Shown in pieces: positions 51,788 through 61,600 of a stretch of 64,000 nucleotides of DNA. Source of the DNA: CAKSQF01 sp051868045 (GTDB lineage Bacteria > Bacillota > Clostridia > Oscillospirales > CAG-272); NCBI GenBank assembly GCA_051868045.1, contig JBJDZN010000041.1, forward strand, positions 1-64,000, read 5' to 3'. Position 1 is the stretch's first letter; each line of letters starts with the position of its first letter. The position numbers were made by a program, and so were the translations under genes. The notes under the pieces are model-generated. The model did no database searches, was not told the origin of the DNA, and saw only the letters and a list, made by a program, of their open reading frames with translations.

Positions 51788-53127
51788 AGTCTTCCTGTCC
51801 TCCCTTTCCGCATCCAAATCAGTTGTCCATGTTTTCCCGAATCTGCTTTTTCCGACAGTCTTGCCGCCTTATGCTTCTCAATCTTCCGATAGACCGGCTT
51901 GACCGTCATGCCCTGCACCAGCACGGTGAACAGGATGATGAAGAAGGCACTGTTCTGCACGATCAGATAAACCGGTTCGCTGAGAAATTCCTTGGTACTC
52001 AGTGCCAATGCCAGGGTCAGTCCCCCTTTCAGGGCACTCCAGGTCATCAGCATGACGAATTCGGACAGGCAGTAGCCTCCGGGAATGCTCCGTTTTCCGG
52101 TCAGCAGGGCAGACGATCCCGCCCCCGCCCACCGGGAGAGAATTGCGATCAGAATCGCAAAAGGAATGACGATCAGGGCATAGGAGCTGATCTCCAGTGA
52201 CAGCACCGACAGTCCCACCAGAACGAAGAGAATCGAGTTCAGCACCGACTCCAGCACCTCCCAGAAATCCACGTACAGGTTGCGGGAGTCCACCACTGCC
52301 CGTCTGCGCTCGATCTTGCCCATGCTCCAGGAGAAATACATTCCGCAGATGACCGAGGCAAGAACTCCCGAAAATCCGGCGTGTTCGCAGACCACATAGA
52401 CCGCTCCCACGTCCACAAGGCTGATCACGATGTGCATGACGGGGTCCTTGGTCAGTTTCAGCAGTTGGAAAAGCAGGAAGGAGAAGACAAGGGCAACCAC
52501 CACGGCACCCAGCACCTCTTTTGCCATGACCAGAAAGAAGTTTGCCGTGCCGTCCTGCTTGACGATGCTCCCCACGAAGACGAACAGTGCCACGCCGATG
52601 CCGTCGTTGAACAGCGACTCGCTTTCAATGACGGCGGTGACATTCTTGGAAAGTCCCAGTTTGTTCAGAATTGCCGTTGCGGCAATGGGATCGGTGGGGG
52701 AGACGATGCACCCGATCAGCAGGCAGACCCAAAGGTTGACCGGCAGACCGAAGATCAGGGCAACCAGCCAGAACAGCAGTCCGTAGACCGCCGAAGAAAT
52801 GACGGTGGTCAGCAGAGCCAGCAGACTGATGACCTTCAGATTCTGTCTGAATTTGCGGAAATTCAGCTTGCCCGCTCCGGCAAACAGCATAAAGCAGAGA
52901 ACGAAATCCAAAAGGTACTCGCCGAACCGGAAATTGTCTCCCGAAGGGATCAGTGACCGGAGGCTCTCCAATCCGGGGATCCGCCCGAGGGCAAAAAAAA
53001 CTCCGCAGAAAATCAGCGTAAAGAGCAGGAGTGCAATGTCGCCCTGCAAATGAAAAATCCGCTCATTCAACAGTCCGATCAGGACGATGAAAAAGAGCGT
53101 CATGACCCAGAATCCCAGTGTACCCAC
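51784..53127 (-). CDS. CPA1-family cation:proton antiporter (NhaP-type)
   Basis: A 447-aa membrane protein with about 12-13 spans. The ion-binding motifs are SPTDPIAATAILNKLG near residue 143-158 and ESESLFNDGIGVALFVF near 167-183 (the NDG pair of CPA1 exchangers). A GTG start follows GAGAGGG at good distance. The C-terminal tail is short and basic. It overlaps trkA by four bases. It should exchange Na+ (or K+) for protons; with a probably Na+-coupled ATP synthase next door, it would supply or restore the sodium gradient. The window has no other antiporter subunit. Confidence 0.9.
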   Translation of the reverse strand: MGTLGFWVMTLFFIVLIGLLNERIFHLQGDIALLLFTLIFCGVFFALGRIPGLESLRSLIPSGDNFRFGEYLLDFVLCFMLFAGAGKLNFRKFRQNLKVISLLALLTTVISSAVYGLLFWLVALIFGLPVNLWVCLLIGCIVSPTDPIAATAILNKLGLSKNVTAVIESESLFNDGIGVALFVFVGSIVKQDGTANFFLVMAKEVLGAVVVALVFSFLLFQLLKLTKDPVMHIVISLVDVGAVYVVCEHAGFSGVLASVICGMYFSWSMGKIERRRAVVDSRNLYVDFWEVLESVLNSILFVLVGLSVLSLEISSYALIVIPFAILIAILSRWAGAGSSALLTGKRSIPGGYCLSEFVMLMTWSALKGGLTLALALSTKEFLSEPVYLIVQNSAFFIILFTVLVQGMTVKPVYRKIEKHKAARLSEKADSGKHGQLIWMRKGRTGRL

Positions 53128-53168
53128 CGAAATGCCCTCTCAATCCCAAGAATTTACGATTTCCCTTT

Positions 53169-53197
53169 ATTTTAGCATATTTTCGTCGGATTGTCAA
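53169..53197 (-). promoter_or_regulatory. Promoter of the antiporter-trkA operon
   Basis: On the minus strand TTGACA (53197-53192), 17 bases, TAAAAT (53174-53169). Confidence 0.7.
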
Positions 53198-53242
53198 GAC
53201 AGCCGCAACATCTTTTCAGGGCGAAAAAACGCCGCCAACGGC

Positions 53243-53271
53243 TTGACAAATTCTTCCGGATTAGGTATAAT
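53243..53271 (+). promoter_or_regulatory. Consensus promoter of the RCC1-repeat gene
   Basis: TTGACA (53243-53248), 17 bases, TATAAT (53266-53271): a perfect consensus, divergent from the antiporter promoter. Confidence 0.8.
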
Positions 53272-53334
53272 AGATTCAGATGTCAGAAGTCGTTCAGGAA
53301 AACGCCAAAATCAGAATTACCAAGGAGGACAACC

Positions 53335-54603
53335 ATGAAAGTCCAAAACATCCTCTCCCTTCTTTTATCCCTGACCCTCTCCCTGCCCCTGCTCGCCGGA
53401 TGCAATACAGAGACACCGGCAAACAGCAGTGACACCGGCACGGATGTCGGCATTGGCACCGGAACGGATACCGCCACCGGTATTCCCACGGACACCTTCA
53501 GCACCACCGTCTCTGCCACCATCCCATCGGAATCGCCAACCGAACCGGAGGTACCCGGGAACCAGTGGAAGACCGTCTGTGCCGGACAATCCTGCTATGC
53601 CGCCATTACCGGGGACGGCTCCCTCTATATGTGGGGCATAAATACCAACGGGCAACTGGGCAACGGTACGAAGGAGGACAGTCCTGTTCCCGTCAAAATC
53701 ATGGACAATGTGCAATCGGTCAGTCTGGGCAGTATGCACAGTGCCGCCGTTACCGAAAGCGGAGATCTCTACCTATGGGGAAGCAACATCTACGGACAAC
53801 TGGGGACCGTTGAAAATAAATCCAGCTTAACGCCGATCAGGATTATGAGAAACGTAGCCTCCGTCTGCCTCTCAGAGACCCGCAGTGCCGCCATCACCAC
53901 CGACGGTGAACTCTATCTGTGGGGGAAGAACCCCAACGGAGAGATCGGAACCGGTACAGCAGAGGACAGTCCCGTTCCCGTCAAAATCATGGACAACGTA
54001 CAATCGGTCAGCCTTGGCTACATGCACACTGCGGCGATCACCACCGACGGCTCGCTTTATCTGTGGGGTGACAACGCCGAAGGGGAACTCGGAACCGGGA
54101 ACCGGAAGTCCAGTATGACGCCGGTCAAGGTCATGGACAACGTGCAATCGGTCAGCCTCGGTTTTTTGCACAGTGCGGCGATCACCAAGGACGGCAAACT
54201 CTATCTGTGGGGAAGCAACTGCGCCGGACAGATCGGATGCGGGCTCAGCGAGGATCCGACTGAAGCCTTCCTGTCCCCTGTCAAAATCATGGACAATGTG
54301 CAATCGGTCAGCACCGGCTTCGATTTCACTGCCGCCGTCACGAAAAGCGGCATCCTCTACCTATGGGGATGGAACAAATACGGTCAGTTGGGCAACGGAA
54401 AAACGGCAGACAGCGGTACGCCTGTCAAAATCATGAGCAAGGTTGCCTCTGTCAGTCTCTGCAATTTAAACAGTGCCGCCATCACCACCGACGGTGAGCT
54501 CTACCTTTGGGGGTTGAACAGCCACGGACAGTTGGGCGACGGCACAACGGAGAACAGCTCTACCCCCGTCAAACTCGCTCCCCCCGAATCGGGCGAAGAC
54601 TGA
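53335..54603 (+). CDS. Lipoprotein with seven RCC1-type beta-propeller repeats
   Basis: A 422-aa lipoprotein. The lipobox is LLAGC (cysteine near residue 22), followed by a Thr/Asp/Gly-rich linker to about 75. Seven repeats of about 50 residues then follow, each of the form SAAIT-DGELYLWG-N--GQLG-GT---S--PVKIM--V-SVS. Seven RCC1 blades make a complete propeller. Repeats are highly alike (VQSVSLG and KIMDNVQSV recur), suggesting recent expansion. AAGGAGG six bases before the ATG selects 53335. RCC1-type propellers bind proteins; the ligand here is unknown, on the outer face of the membrane. Confidence 0.85.
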   Translation: MKVQNILSLLLSLTLSLPLLAGCNTETPANSSDTGTDVGIGTGTDTATGIPTDTFSTTVSATIPSESPTEPEVPGNQWKTVCAGQSCYAAITGDGSLYMWGINTNGQLGNGTKEDSPVPVKIMDNVQSVSLGSMHSAAVTESGDLYLWGSNIYGQLGTVENKSSLTPIRIMRNVASVCLSETRSAAITTDGELYLWGKNPNGEIGTGTAEDSPVPVKIMDNVQSVSLGYMHTAAITTDGSLYLWGDNAEGELGTGNRKSSMTPVKVMDNVQSVSLGFLHSAAITKDGKLYLWGSNCAGQIGCGLSEDPTEAFLSPVKIMDNVQSVSTGFDFTAAVTKSGILYLWGWNKYGQLGNGKTADSGTPVKIMSKVASVSLCNLNSAAITTDGELYLWGLNSHGQLGDGTTENSSTPVKLAPPESGED

Positions 54604-54617
54604 CCCATGACAAATTC

Positions 54618-54645
54618 AGAGCGGCAGAATCGGTTCTGCCGCTCT
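54618..54645 (+). terminator. Terminator of the RCC1-repeat gene
   Basis: A 12-bp perfect stem (AGAGCGGCAGAA, 54618-54629, with 54634-54645, loop TCGG) followed by GCTCTTTTT. Confidence 0.85.
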
Positions 54646-54712
54646 GCTCTTTTTGAGGCGGAATTTCTCGCTCAATTCCCGTCCGAACGCCCATCAAAAT
54701 GGTCAAAACCCC

Positions 54713-54741
54713 TTGACAAATGCGCCGAAATGGTGTACAAT
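54713..54741 (+). promoter_or_regulatory. Promoter of proS
   Basis: TTGACA (54713-54718), 17 bases, TACAAT (54736-54741). The leader is only about 40 bases, too short for a T-box. Confidence 0.75.
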
Positions 54742-54787
54742 TGGCATGACTGTAATAAAAATCCCACATACAAAGGAGAACAAAAAA

Positions 54788-56515
54788 ATGCTGGTCAGCA
54801 AAATGCTTGGAGAGCGGCTGAAGGAAGCCCCCAAGGACTGTGTAATCGAGAGTCACGCCCAGATGATCCGGGGCGGCTATATGAAATATGTGAGCAACGG
54901 CAGCTATTCGCTGTTCATGCCCGGAAAACGAATCACCCGCAAGATCGAGGAGATTATCCGCCGTGAAATGGACAAAATCGACGGTCAGGAGGTTCTCTTC
55001 CCCGTCGTTATGCCTGCATCCCTCTGGGAGGAGTCGGGCAGATACACCTCCATCGGCAGTGAGATGGCAAGATTCACCGACCGTAACGGCAATCCCATGG
55101 TACTGGGCATGACCCACGAGGAGGCGGCAGTTCAGCTTGCCAGAGACACCGCCAAATCCTACACCGACTTTCCCTTCATGATCTATCAGATTCAGACCAA
55201 GTTCCGGGACGAGCCTCGTGCCAGAGGCGGTCTTATCCGCGTCCGTGAGTTCACCATGAAGGACGCTTACTCCTTCCACACCTCTATGGAGGATCTGGAG
55301 CAGTACTATCAGCGTTGCTACGATGCTTACGTGCGCATCTACAAGAAGGCGGGCGCAAAGAACGTGGTTGCCGTCAAGTCCGACTCGGGCATGATGGGCG
55401 GCTCCGTCTCCCATGAGTTCATGCTTCTGTCCGAAATCGGCGAGGACACCCTTGCCATCTGCTCCGACTGCGACTACAAGGCAAATGTGGAAGCGGCAGA
55501 GTGCATCGTGGACAACGGAACTCCCGCCGAGCCCGAAGAGCTGACCGAAGTCTCCACCCCCGGCGTCAAGACCATCGAGGCTCTTTGCAATCTGCTGTCG
55601 GTCAAGGCGAAAAAGCTGTGCAAGGCGGTAGTTTATCAGAAGAATGAGACCGACGAATATGTGATCGTCTTTATCCGGGGCGATCTGGAGGTCAACGAGA
55701 CCAAACTGCGCAACTACCTGCGTGAGAACATTCATCCTGCCGCCGAGATTGACGGGGACTGCGGCATCGTTCCCGGATTCATCGGACCCGTTGGACTGTC
55801 TGCCAAGGCGACGGTGGTCTACGACCGTTCGCTGTCCGGCACTTCCAATCTGGTCTGCGGTGCCAACAAGGAAGACACCCATTTGAAAAACTTCAACATC
55901 AGCCGTGACGTGGACAATCCCGTCTTCGTGGACGTTGCCAAAGCGACCTCCGGCGGAATCTGCCCGATCTGCGGCAGACATTCCATCAAGCTCTTCAAGG
56001 GCATCGAGGTCGGCAACATCTTCCAGCTGGGAACCAAGTACACCAAATCCATGAACATGACCTATCTGGACCGTGACGGACAGAGACAGTACCCCATCAT
56101 GGGCTGTTACGGCATCGGTGTCGGCAGACTGTCGGCATCCATCTGTCAGGAAAGCCACGACCAGTACGGACCCATCTGGCCCATTACCATCGCCCCCTGG
56201 CAGGTAGAGATCTGCAATCTGCGCACCGACGATCCCACGGTCAACTCCATTGCAGACAAGCTGTATGCCGATCTTCAGGATGCCGGCGTGGAGGTTCTGT
56301 ACGACAACCGTGACATCCGTCCCGGCTCCATGTTCGCCGATGCCGACCTGTTCGGCATTCCCGTCCGTGTGGTGGTCAGCCCCAAGACCTGCGGAAGGGG
56401 CGTTGTGGAGGTTGCCACCCGTGACAAGAGTTACAAGGCAGACATCGCCATTGAAACTGCCGCATCCGAGATCACTGCCATGGTCAACAGGATGCTGAAG
56501 GAATACGAGGACTGA
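54788..56515 (+). CDS. proS: Proline--tRNA ligase (bacterial type with editing insert)
   Basis: A 575-aa class II synthetase of the long bacterial form. Motif 1 region: SYSLFMPGKRITRKIEEIIR. Motif 2: FRDEPRARGGLIRVREFTMKDAYSFH (around residues 138-163). The INS editing domain lies in between (about 225-400; NLLSVKAKKLCKAVVYQK is its core with a lysine of the YbaK type). Motif 3: GCYGIGVGRLSASI. The anticodon-binding domain closes the protein. The start ATG 54788 follows AAAGGAG. It charges tRNA-Pro and clears Ala-tRNA-Pro. Confidence 0.96.
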   Translation: MLVSKMLGERLKEAPKDCVIESHAQMIRGGYMKYVSNGSYSLFMPGKRITRKIEEIIRREMDKIDGQEVLFPVVMPASLWEESGRYTSIGSEMARFTDRNGNPMVLGMTHEEAAVQLARDTAKSYTDFPFMIYQIQTKFRDEPRARGGLIRVREFTMKDAYSFHTSMEDLEQYYQRCYDAYVRIYKKAGAKNVVAVKSDSGMMGGSVSHEFMLLSEIGEDTLAICSDCDYKANVEAAECIVDNGTPAEPEELTEVSTPGVKTIEALCNLLSVKAKKLCKAVVYQKNETDEYVIVFIRGDLEVNETKLRNYLRENIHPAAEIDGDCGIVPGFIGPVGLSAKATVVYDRSLSGTSNLVCGANKEDTHLKNFNISRDVDNPVFVDVAKATSGGICPICGRHSIKLFKGIEVGNIFQLGTKYTKSMNMTYLDRDGQRQYPIMGCYGIGVGRLSASICQESHDQYGPIWPITIAPWQVEICNLRTDDPTVNSIADKLYADLQDAGVEVLYDNRDIRPGSMFADADLFGIPVRVVVSPKTCGRGVVEVATRDKSYKADIAIETAASEITAMVNRMLKEYED

Positions 56516-56733
56516 CAGAAGACTGACAAGAGAAAGAACCGCATTCGGGGGCTTTCCCTTGAAGGCTCCGACTTGTCAAAATGCTCTGCCAAAAGAGAAG
56601 TGCCGAAGGAGAATTGCGCTCTCTGCGCCTTCAATCTTGCTTTTCGCCCTTACGGGCGAAAAATTACCGTACTTCATCACAATAACCGATTCCTATTGCC
56701 TCTTACTTCAAACTTCAAAAAGCGGGGGTTCTC

Positions 56734-57405
56734 ATGGATTTTCGCATTTTTATCGTCGAGGACGATCCCGTGATCGCCGGGGCGATTCAAAAACAGTTCC
56801 GAGGCTGGGGCTGTGACACCTTCACCGTGTCCGATTTTGCGTCAGTCACTGCCGAATTCGTCCGGGCGGACCCCCATCTGGTGATTCTGGACATTTCCCT
56901 GCCCTTCTTCAACGGTTATCACTGGTGCGCAGAGATCCGCAAGCTCTCAAAAGTGCCCATTCTCTTCCTGTCTTCGGCATCCGACAACCTGAATATCGTC
57001 ATGGCAATGAACATGGGCGCCGACGATTTTATCGCAAAGCCCTTCGATCTGGAGGTCCTCACCGCCAAGGTTCAGGCACTGCTCCGCCGGGCGTATGACT
57101 TTGCTCCCCACATAGGGTTGATGGAATACCGGGGGCTGATGCTGAACCGATCGGATTCCAGCTGCCGATACGGGGATCAGGAGGTGGAACTGAGCAAAAA
57201 CGAGTTCCGAATCCTCCGGATTCTCATGGAAAACCGGGGATCGGTGGTCACACGGGATGCCATCATGACCGCTCTCTGGAAATCGGACAGTTTCGTGGAC
57301 GAGAACACCCTGTCGGTCAACGTGGGACGCCTGCGCAAGAAGCTGGAGGGCGTGGGTCTTCCCGATTTCATCAAAACCAAGAAGGGCATTGGATACCTCG
57401 TCTGA
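56734..57405 (+). CDS. OmpR-family response regulator (BceR/GraR-like)
   Basis: A 223-aa regulator: receiver domain (about 1-115) with acidic pocket EDD at residues 9-11, phosphoacceptor Asp in LVILDISLPFFNGY near 50, and KPFD lysine near 100. The winged-helix DNA-binding domain (about 130-223) has ELSKNEFRILRILMENRGSVV and ENTLSVNVGRLRKKLE. GCGGGGG precedes the ATG. The sensor kinase gene follows with a 58-base gap. It resembles the regulators of cell-envelope stress and peptide antibiotic resistance. The 218-base upstream gap holds one 9-bp hairpin (56641-56662) and no clear promoter. Confidence 0.93.
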   Translation: MDFRIFIVEDDPVIAGAIQKQFRGWGCDTFTVSDFASVTAEFVRADPHLVILDISLPFFNGYHWCAEIRKLSKVPILFLSSASDNLNIVMAMNMGADDFIAKPFDLEVLTAKVQALLRRAYDFAPHIGLMEYRGLMLNRSDSSCRYGDQEVELSKNEFRILRILMENRGSVVTRDAIMTALWKSDSFVDENTLSVNVGRLRKKLEGVGLPDFIKTKKGIGYLV

Positions 57406-57463
57406 CGATACTTCCGTATCCGAACAAACTCCCCCGCAAACAAGCATCGAAAGGGGCATTTTC

Positions 57464-58444
57464 ATGTTGTTTTTGTCCTATCTGAAGAAAATCCGGATGC
57501 AACTGATTTCCGTCCCGGTCTGCGCCCTGATTCTCACCGCCATCACCCTGCTGTCCGATCTTCCCGCCGCAGAACTGCTCTACGGCGGGATTCTTTGCCT
57601 GGTTTTTCTCCTGATTCTCGCCATCGTGGACTTTGTCCGCTTTTATCGCCGACACGTTCTGATGAAGAAGATCGCAGAGGGTCTGCCTCTGAGTCTGGAG
57701 CACCTGCCAAAGCCCTGCGATCTTGCCGAAGAGGACGATATTCAGCTGATTGAAAGCCTCCATCGGGAAATCACCGCCCTGTCCGACCGTTTTACCGCCG
57801 AGCGGCGGGAACGGGAGGACTACTATACCGTCTGGGCGCACCAGATCAAGACCCCCATTGCCGCCATGCGGCTGCTGATGCAATCGGGGGAGATCGCCTG
57901 TCCCGAGGCGGAAGGGGAACTGTTCGAGATCGAGCAGTATGTGGAGATGGCACTGGGCTATCTTCGCATGGAAAGCGAGTTCACCGATTATCGCATCCGG
58001 CAGTGCGATCTTGACGGCATTCTCCGGTCGGTCATTCACGCCTATGCGGGACAGTTTATCCGAAAAAAGCTGTCGCTGGACTTCCGTCCCACCTCTCTGA
58101 CGGTTCTTACCGATGAAAAGTGGCTTTCCTTCGTCATCGGACAGATTCTGCAAAACAGTTTGAAATACACCCGACAGGGCGGGATCACGATCCGAAGCGA
58201 GGGAAGAAGTCTGATCATCGAAGACACGGGCATAGGAATTGCTCCCGACGACCTGCCGAGAATCGGGCAGAAGGGATTCACGGGGCATAACGGCAGACTG
58301 GAGCAGAAATCCACCGGACTGGGGCTATACCTGTGCAGGACGATTCTCGGACGTCTTTCCCACACGCTGGAGATCACCTCAACCGTGGGTGTTGGAACAA
58401 AGGTGGTCATCGGACTGGATCGGACCCATCTCCAGGTGGAATAG
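57464..58444 (+). CDS. Sensor histidine kinase (BceS/GraS-like, intramembrane-sensing)
   Basis: A 326-aa kinase with two membrane spans close together (about residues 12-33 and 40-58) and almost no extracellular loop, the design of intramembrane-sensing kinases. The DHp motif is WAHQIKTPIAAMRLL near residue 125 with the phosphoacceptor His. The ATPase has the N box (QILQNSLKYT), G1 (IEDTGIGIAPDDLPRI) and G2 (KSTGLGLYLCRTI). AAAGGGG seven bases before 57464 selects this start. Such kinases usually sense the flux of a BceAB transporter, but no transporter gene follows here. Confidence 0.92.
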   Translation: MLFLSYLKKIRMQLISVPVCALILTAITLLSDLPAAELLYGGILCLVFLLILAIVDFVRFYRRHVLMKKIAEGLPLSLEHLPKPCDLAEEDDIQLIESLHREITALSDRFTAERREREDYYTVWAHQIKTPIAAMRLLMQSGEIACPEAEGELFEIEQYVEMALGYLRMESEFTDYRIRQCDLDGILRSVIHAYAGQFIRKKLSLDFRPTSLTVLTDEKWLSFVIGQILQNSLKYTRQGGITIRSEGRSLIIEDTGIGIAPDDLPRIGQKGFTGHNGRLEQKSTGLGLYLCRTILGRLSHTLEITSTVGVGTKVVIGLDRTHLQVE

Positions 58445-58597
58445 GCACAGGCGGCAGATGCTCCCCGCCGACAAAGGGAGTCTCCTCCCAAAGATTTGAC
58501 CCTTTGGGGTAAAAACCTCCGTCCACCTGCAAACCTCCCTCAAAAAGGGCGGCAATATTCCCATTTATCATCAAACCCATCTTCAGAAAACAACCTT

Positions 58598-58637
58598 TGA
58601 GGCTGCAGCAAAAACGACAATTTTTGCTGCAGCCTCA
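58598..58637. terminator. Strong bidirectional terminator (kinase gene / transglutaminase operon)
   Basis: A 17-bp perfect stem (58598-58614 with 58621-58637, TGAGGCTGCAGCAAAAA mirrored), loop CGACAA, with TTTTTG after it on the plus strand. The CTGCAGC-A-run core is shared with hairpins near 590 and 34430. Confidence 0.8.
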
Positions 58638-58669
58638 TTTTTGTTATCTACGATATGCGATTGCTCTTC

Positions 58670-61600
58670 TTATCGGTGCTTCTTACGGTTCCGTTTTCTC
58701 AGAATCCCCGCCGCAAGCAGCGACGCACCGATCAGGACGCCCAGCGACACCCACAGGATGACGGGAACCGGATGCTCGGTCTTTTCCGTCACTCTGATGG
58801 GATACGGATAGGATGCCGCCTCGTATTCGGGTACGCCATCCCCGTTAAGGTCCCACGGGTCGCAGTTCATGACCAGAATCGCAGACCCCGTCCGGATTCC
58901 GTAAAGGCGGCTGCCCTCCAGCCGAACGGTTCCGTTTGCGTCACTGAGCCGATAGCTTGCCGGAAATGCCGCAATCCCATCCGACCATGCCACATCGGTC
59001 AGTTCCAGTTTTCCGTCAACCGGGACGGTCAGCGTCCGTCTGGCAAGGGGAAGGGGAGCAGGTGTGACGGTCAGTATGCCCGAATAAACGGTGAGGCTGT
59101 ACAGCCGGGTCACATCCTTGCCCTGGGCATCCAGCACAACCAGACTGCCGCAGACGTTTTCCGTGCTTCCCGCATAAAGCTGATAGCTGCCCGACTTTAT
59201 CACAATCTGATCTCCCTCCCTGAGGGCTCCCGACAGCAGTCGGAAATCCTGACAGGTCAGGGGCGTTCCGTCGTATCCGGCACTTGCATCCCCCATGGTG
59301 AGGCTGACGGCAATATATTCGTTTCCGTCGGGTCCCGTCACCAGAATCGGCTCAAATATGCCTGCATTCTCAACCTCGCCGGCAGAAAGGGCTTCGTCGC
59401 CGTTTTTGTCCACTACCGTGACGCTGGGGAAGGACTCGATTTCAAGTCTGAGGGTTGCCTTTCCCTCCGGAATGGTGTCCTCGTCAACGTCAAACTCGTA
59501 GAGGATGCTTCCCTTTGATGCCATAAAGGTGTGAATCCGTTCGGGGTCTTCACTGTCAGGCTTTGCTCCCGTACAGTTGATACGGACGATGGGCGTTACG
59601 CCAAACAGAACCTCCGGCATGTCTTCGGTCATCAGCTCCGAAATCGCCGGCAGCGTCAGGTCCGTCCCAAGATACACCTTGACCTCATCGGGATTTATCT
59701 TGATCTCAATGGGATTCACCGTCAGCGTTCCGTCCAGGACGATCAGGTCGTACTCGTCGGTCACATCTCTGCCGGAACTGTCGTGAATTTCAAGAATTTC
59801 GAAGTAAGAGGAAGAACATCCGGCGAAAAGCTGACTTCCGCCGACTTTTGCTATGATATAGTCGCCCTCCCGAAGGGATCCGGTAAGAATCTCATAGCCA
59901 TCTGCAATCAGGGGCGAGCCGTCATAGTCCTTCTCCCCGGAATTCGGTACCACAACCAGAGCATCGCCCTGCGTAATATAGCCGTCTCCGGTGACTTCCA
60001 CGGGAATCCAACCGAAGCTGTCCAGATAGATTTCCACCCATGCGTGAGCATTCAGGGCATTGAAGGCGGTCATCCTGCCGCCCTCGGCATCCACCATGAA
60101 GCCTCCCACCAAGCGGGCGGGAATCCCCAGCGTCCGATACATCAGCACCGCCGCCGAGGCGAAATGGATGCAGACCCCCTCCCGACTCTCAGTCAGGAAG
60201 TAGATCACGGGATCCACCCCGTCCGGGCAGGACTCGTAGAACAGATTGTAGGATGCGCAGCCACGGATATAGTCACGGACTGCCGGAATCATGGCAGCCG
60301 GATCGGTGTCCTCTGCGAGCTTATACCGGGAGGCAAGTGTCAGCATTTCTGCCCGTATATCGTCGGGAACCGTCAGATAGTTGGCGTAGACGTAATATTT
60401 TTGGTAGTAAGCATCATCCAGCAACACGGAGCCGTCCTGCCGGCACGCCAGAATATCCTCCAGATCGTCTTGAGGCAGGAAGTTCACCGAATACCCGACC
60501 GCCACATCGTGACTCCAGGGCATATTGCAGTCGTTGGGATAGTCCAAATCAACACCAAGACCGGGAAGAAGGTCGTAGCCGGGATTGGTGTAAAGTGTGA
60601 TCGTCCCGGGCAGCACGGGATAATTGTAACTGTTTTTCAGAATATATCCGGCACTTTCCAGAGCACTAAGCTCCGGCATTCCCGGTATCAGGTTTTCGGT
60701 ACACAAATCCGGCATTCCCCATCTGCCGCCGCCCAGATAATCGCCGAAGCTGGTCATACGCAGGTAGTAGGAGCCGCTCTGTTCTGCCACCAGATTGCCC
60801 AGAGGTCCCAGATAGTCGGGAAGTCCGGAGTTCATGGGAATGTCGCCCGACAGATCGCCCAGCCCCGAAATCTGATCCAGTGAGGGAATTCCCTCGGGCA
60901 GAGTGATCGGCAGGTCTCCCGGGTCAGTACCCGGTATGGTACCCGGTGTGGTACCGGGTGTGGTACCCGGTGTGGTACCGGGTGTGGTCTCAGGAGGAAC
61001 GTAGTCCGATTCCTTGACGGTCAGGGTTCCGTTTACATAGGTGATGGCGTAATTGGTCGTCACCGCCTCGCCACTCGGGAGATACAGTCCGAAGGACACC
61101 ACATTGACCCGGCTGCCCACCTGGGTCTGCTTGGCATAAGACAGTGCCGTGAGAGCGGTATGGGGATCTGCCAGCGTCCCCTCCAGCAGGACATATCCGG
61201 TGGAATACAGGGGCGTTCCGTCGTAGAATTTCTCCGCCGTATCGGTTTGCAGGGTGATCTCCCGTCTCTTCACGGTCAGTTTGCCGTAGGTTGCCGTGAT
61301 CTGATAGTTTGCCGTCACATCCTGACCGTCCGGGTCGAGGATGGTGCAGACAAAACTGTTGTCCGCACTGCCGGCATTGGTCAGCTGACGGAATACCGGC
61401 TTCAGCGTGTCCCCCTTAAGCAGGGTTCCGCCTGTCTGGGTATAGTTCTCGCAAACAAGGGGAGTCCCGTCGTACACCTTTTCGGCAGAGCCGGTGGTAA
61501 AGGACAGCTCGATGGGGGTCACTTTCAGTACGCCGCTGGTCTGAACAATCTCATAGCAGGAACTGACATCCATGCCATTGCTGTCCTGAACGGAAAAACG

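Noticed and set aside
54713..54787. A possible T-box upstream of proS
   Set aside because: Only about 40 bases lie between the promoter and the ATG; no specifier loop or antiterminator can fit.
60900..61000. Short direct repeats that could suggest a CRISPR or satellite
   Set aside because: They encode the PGTTPGT linker of the transglutaminase protein in frame and have no spacers.
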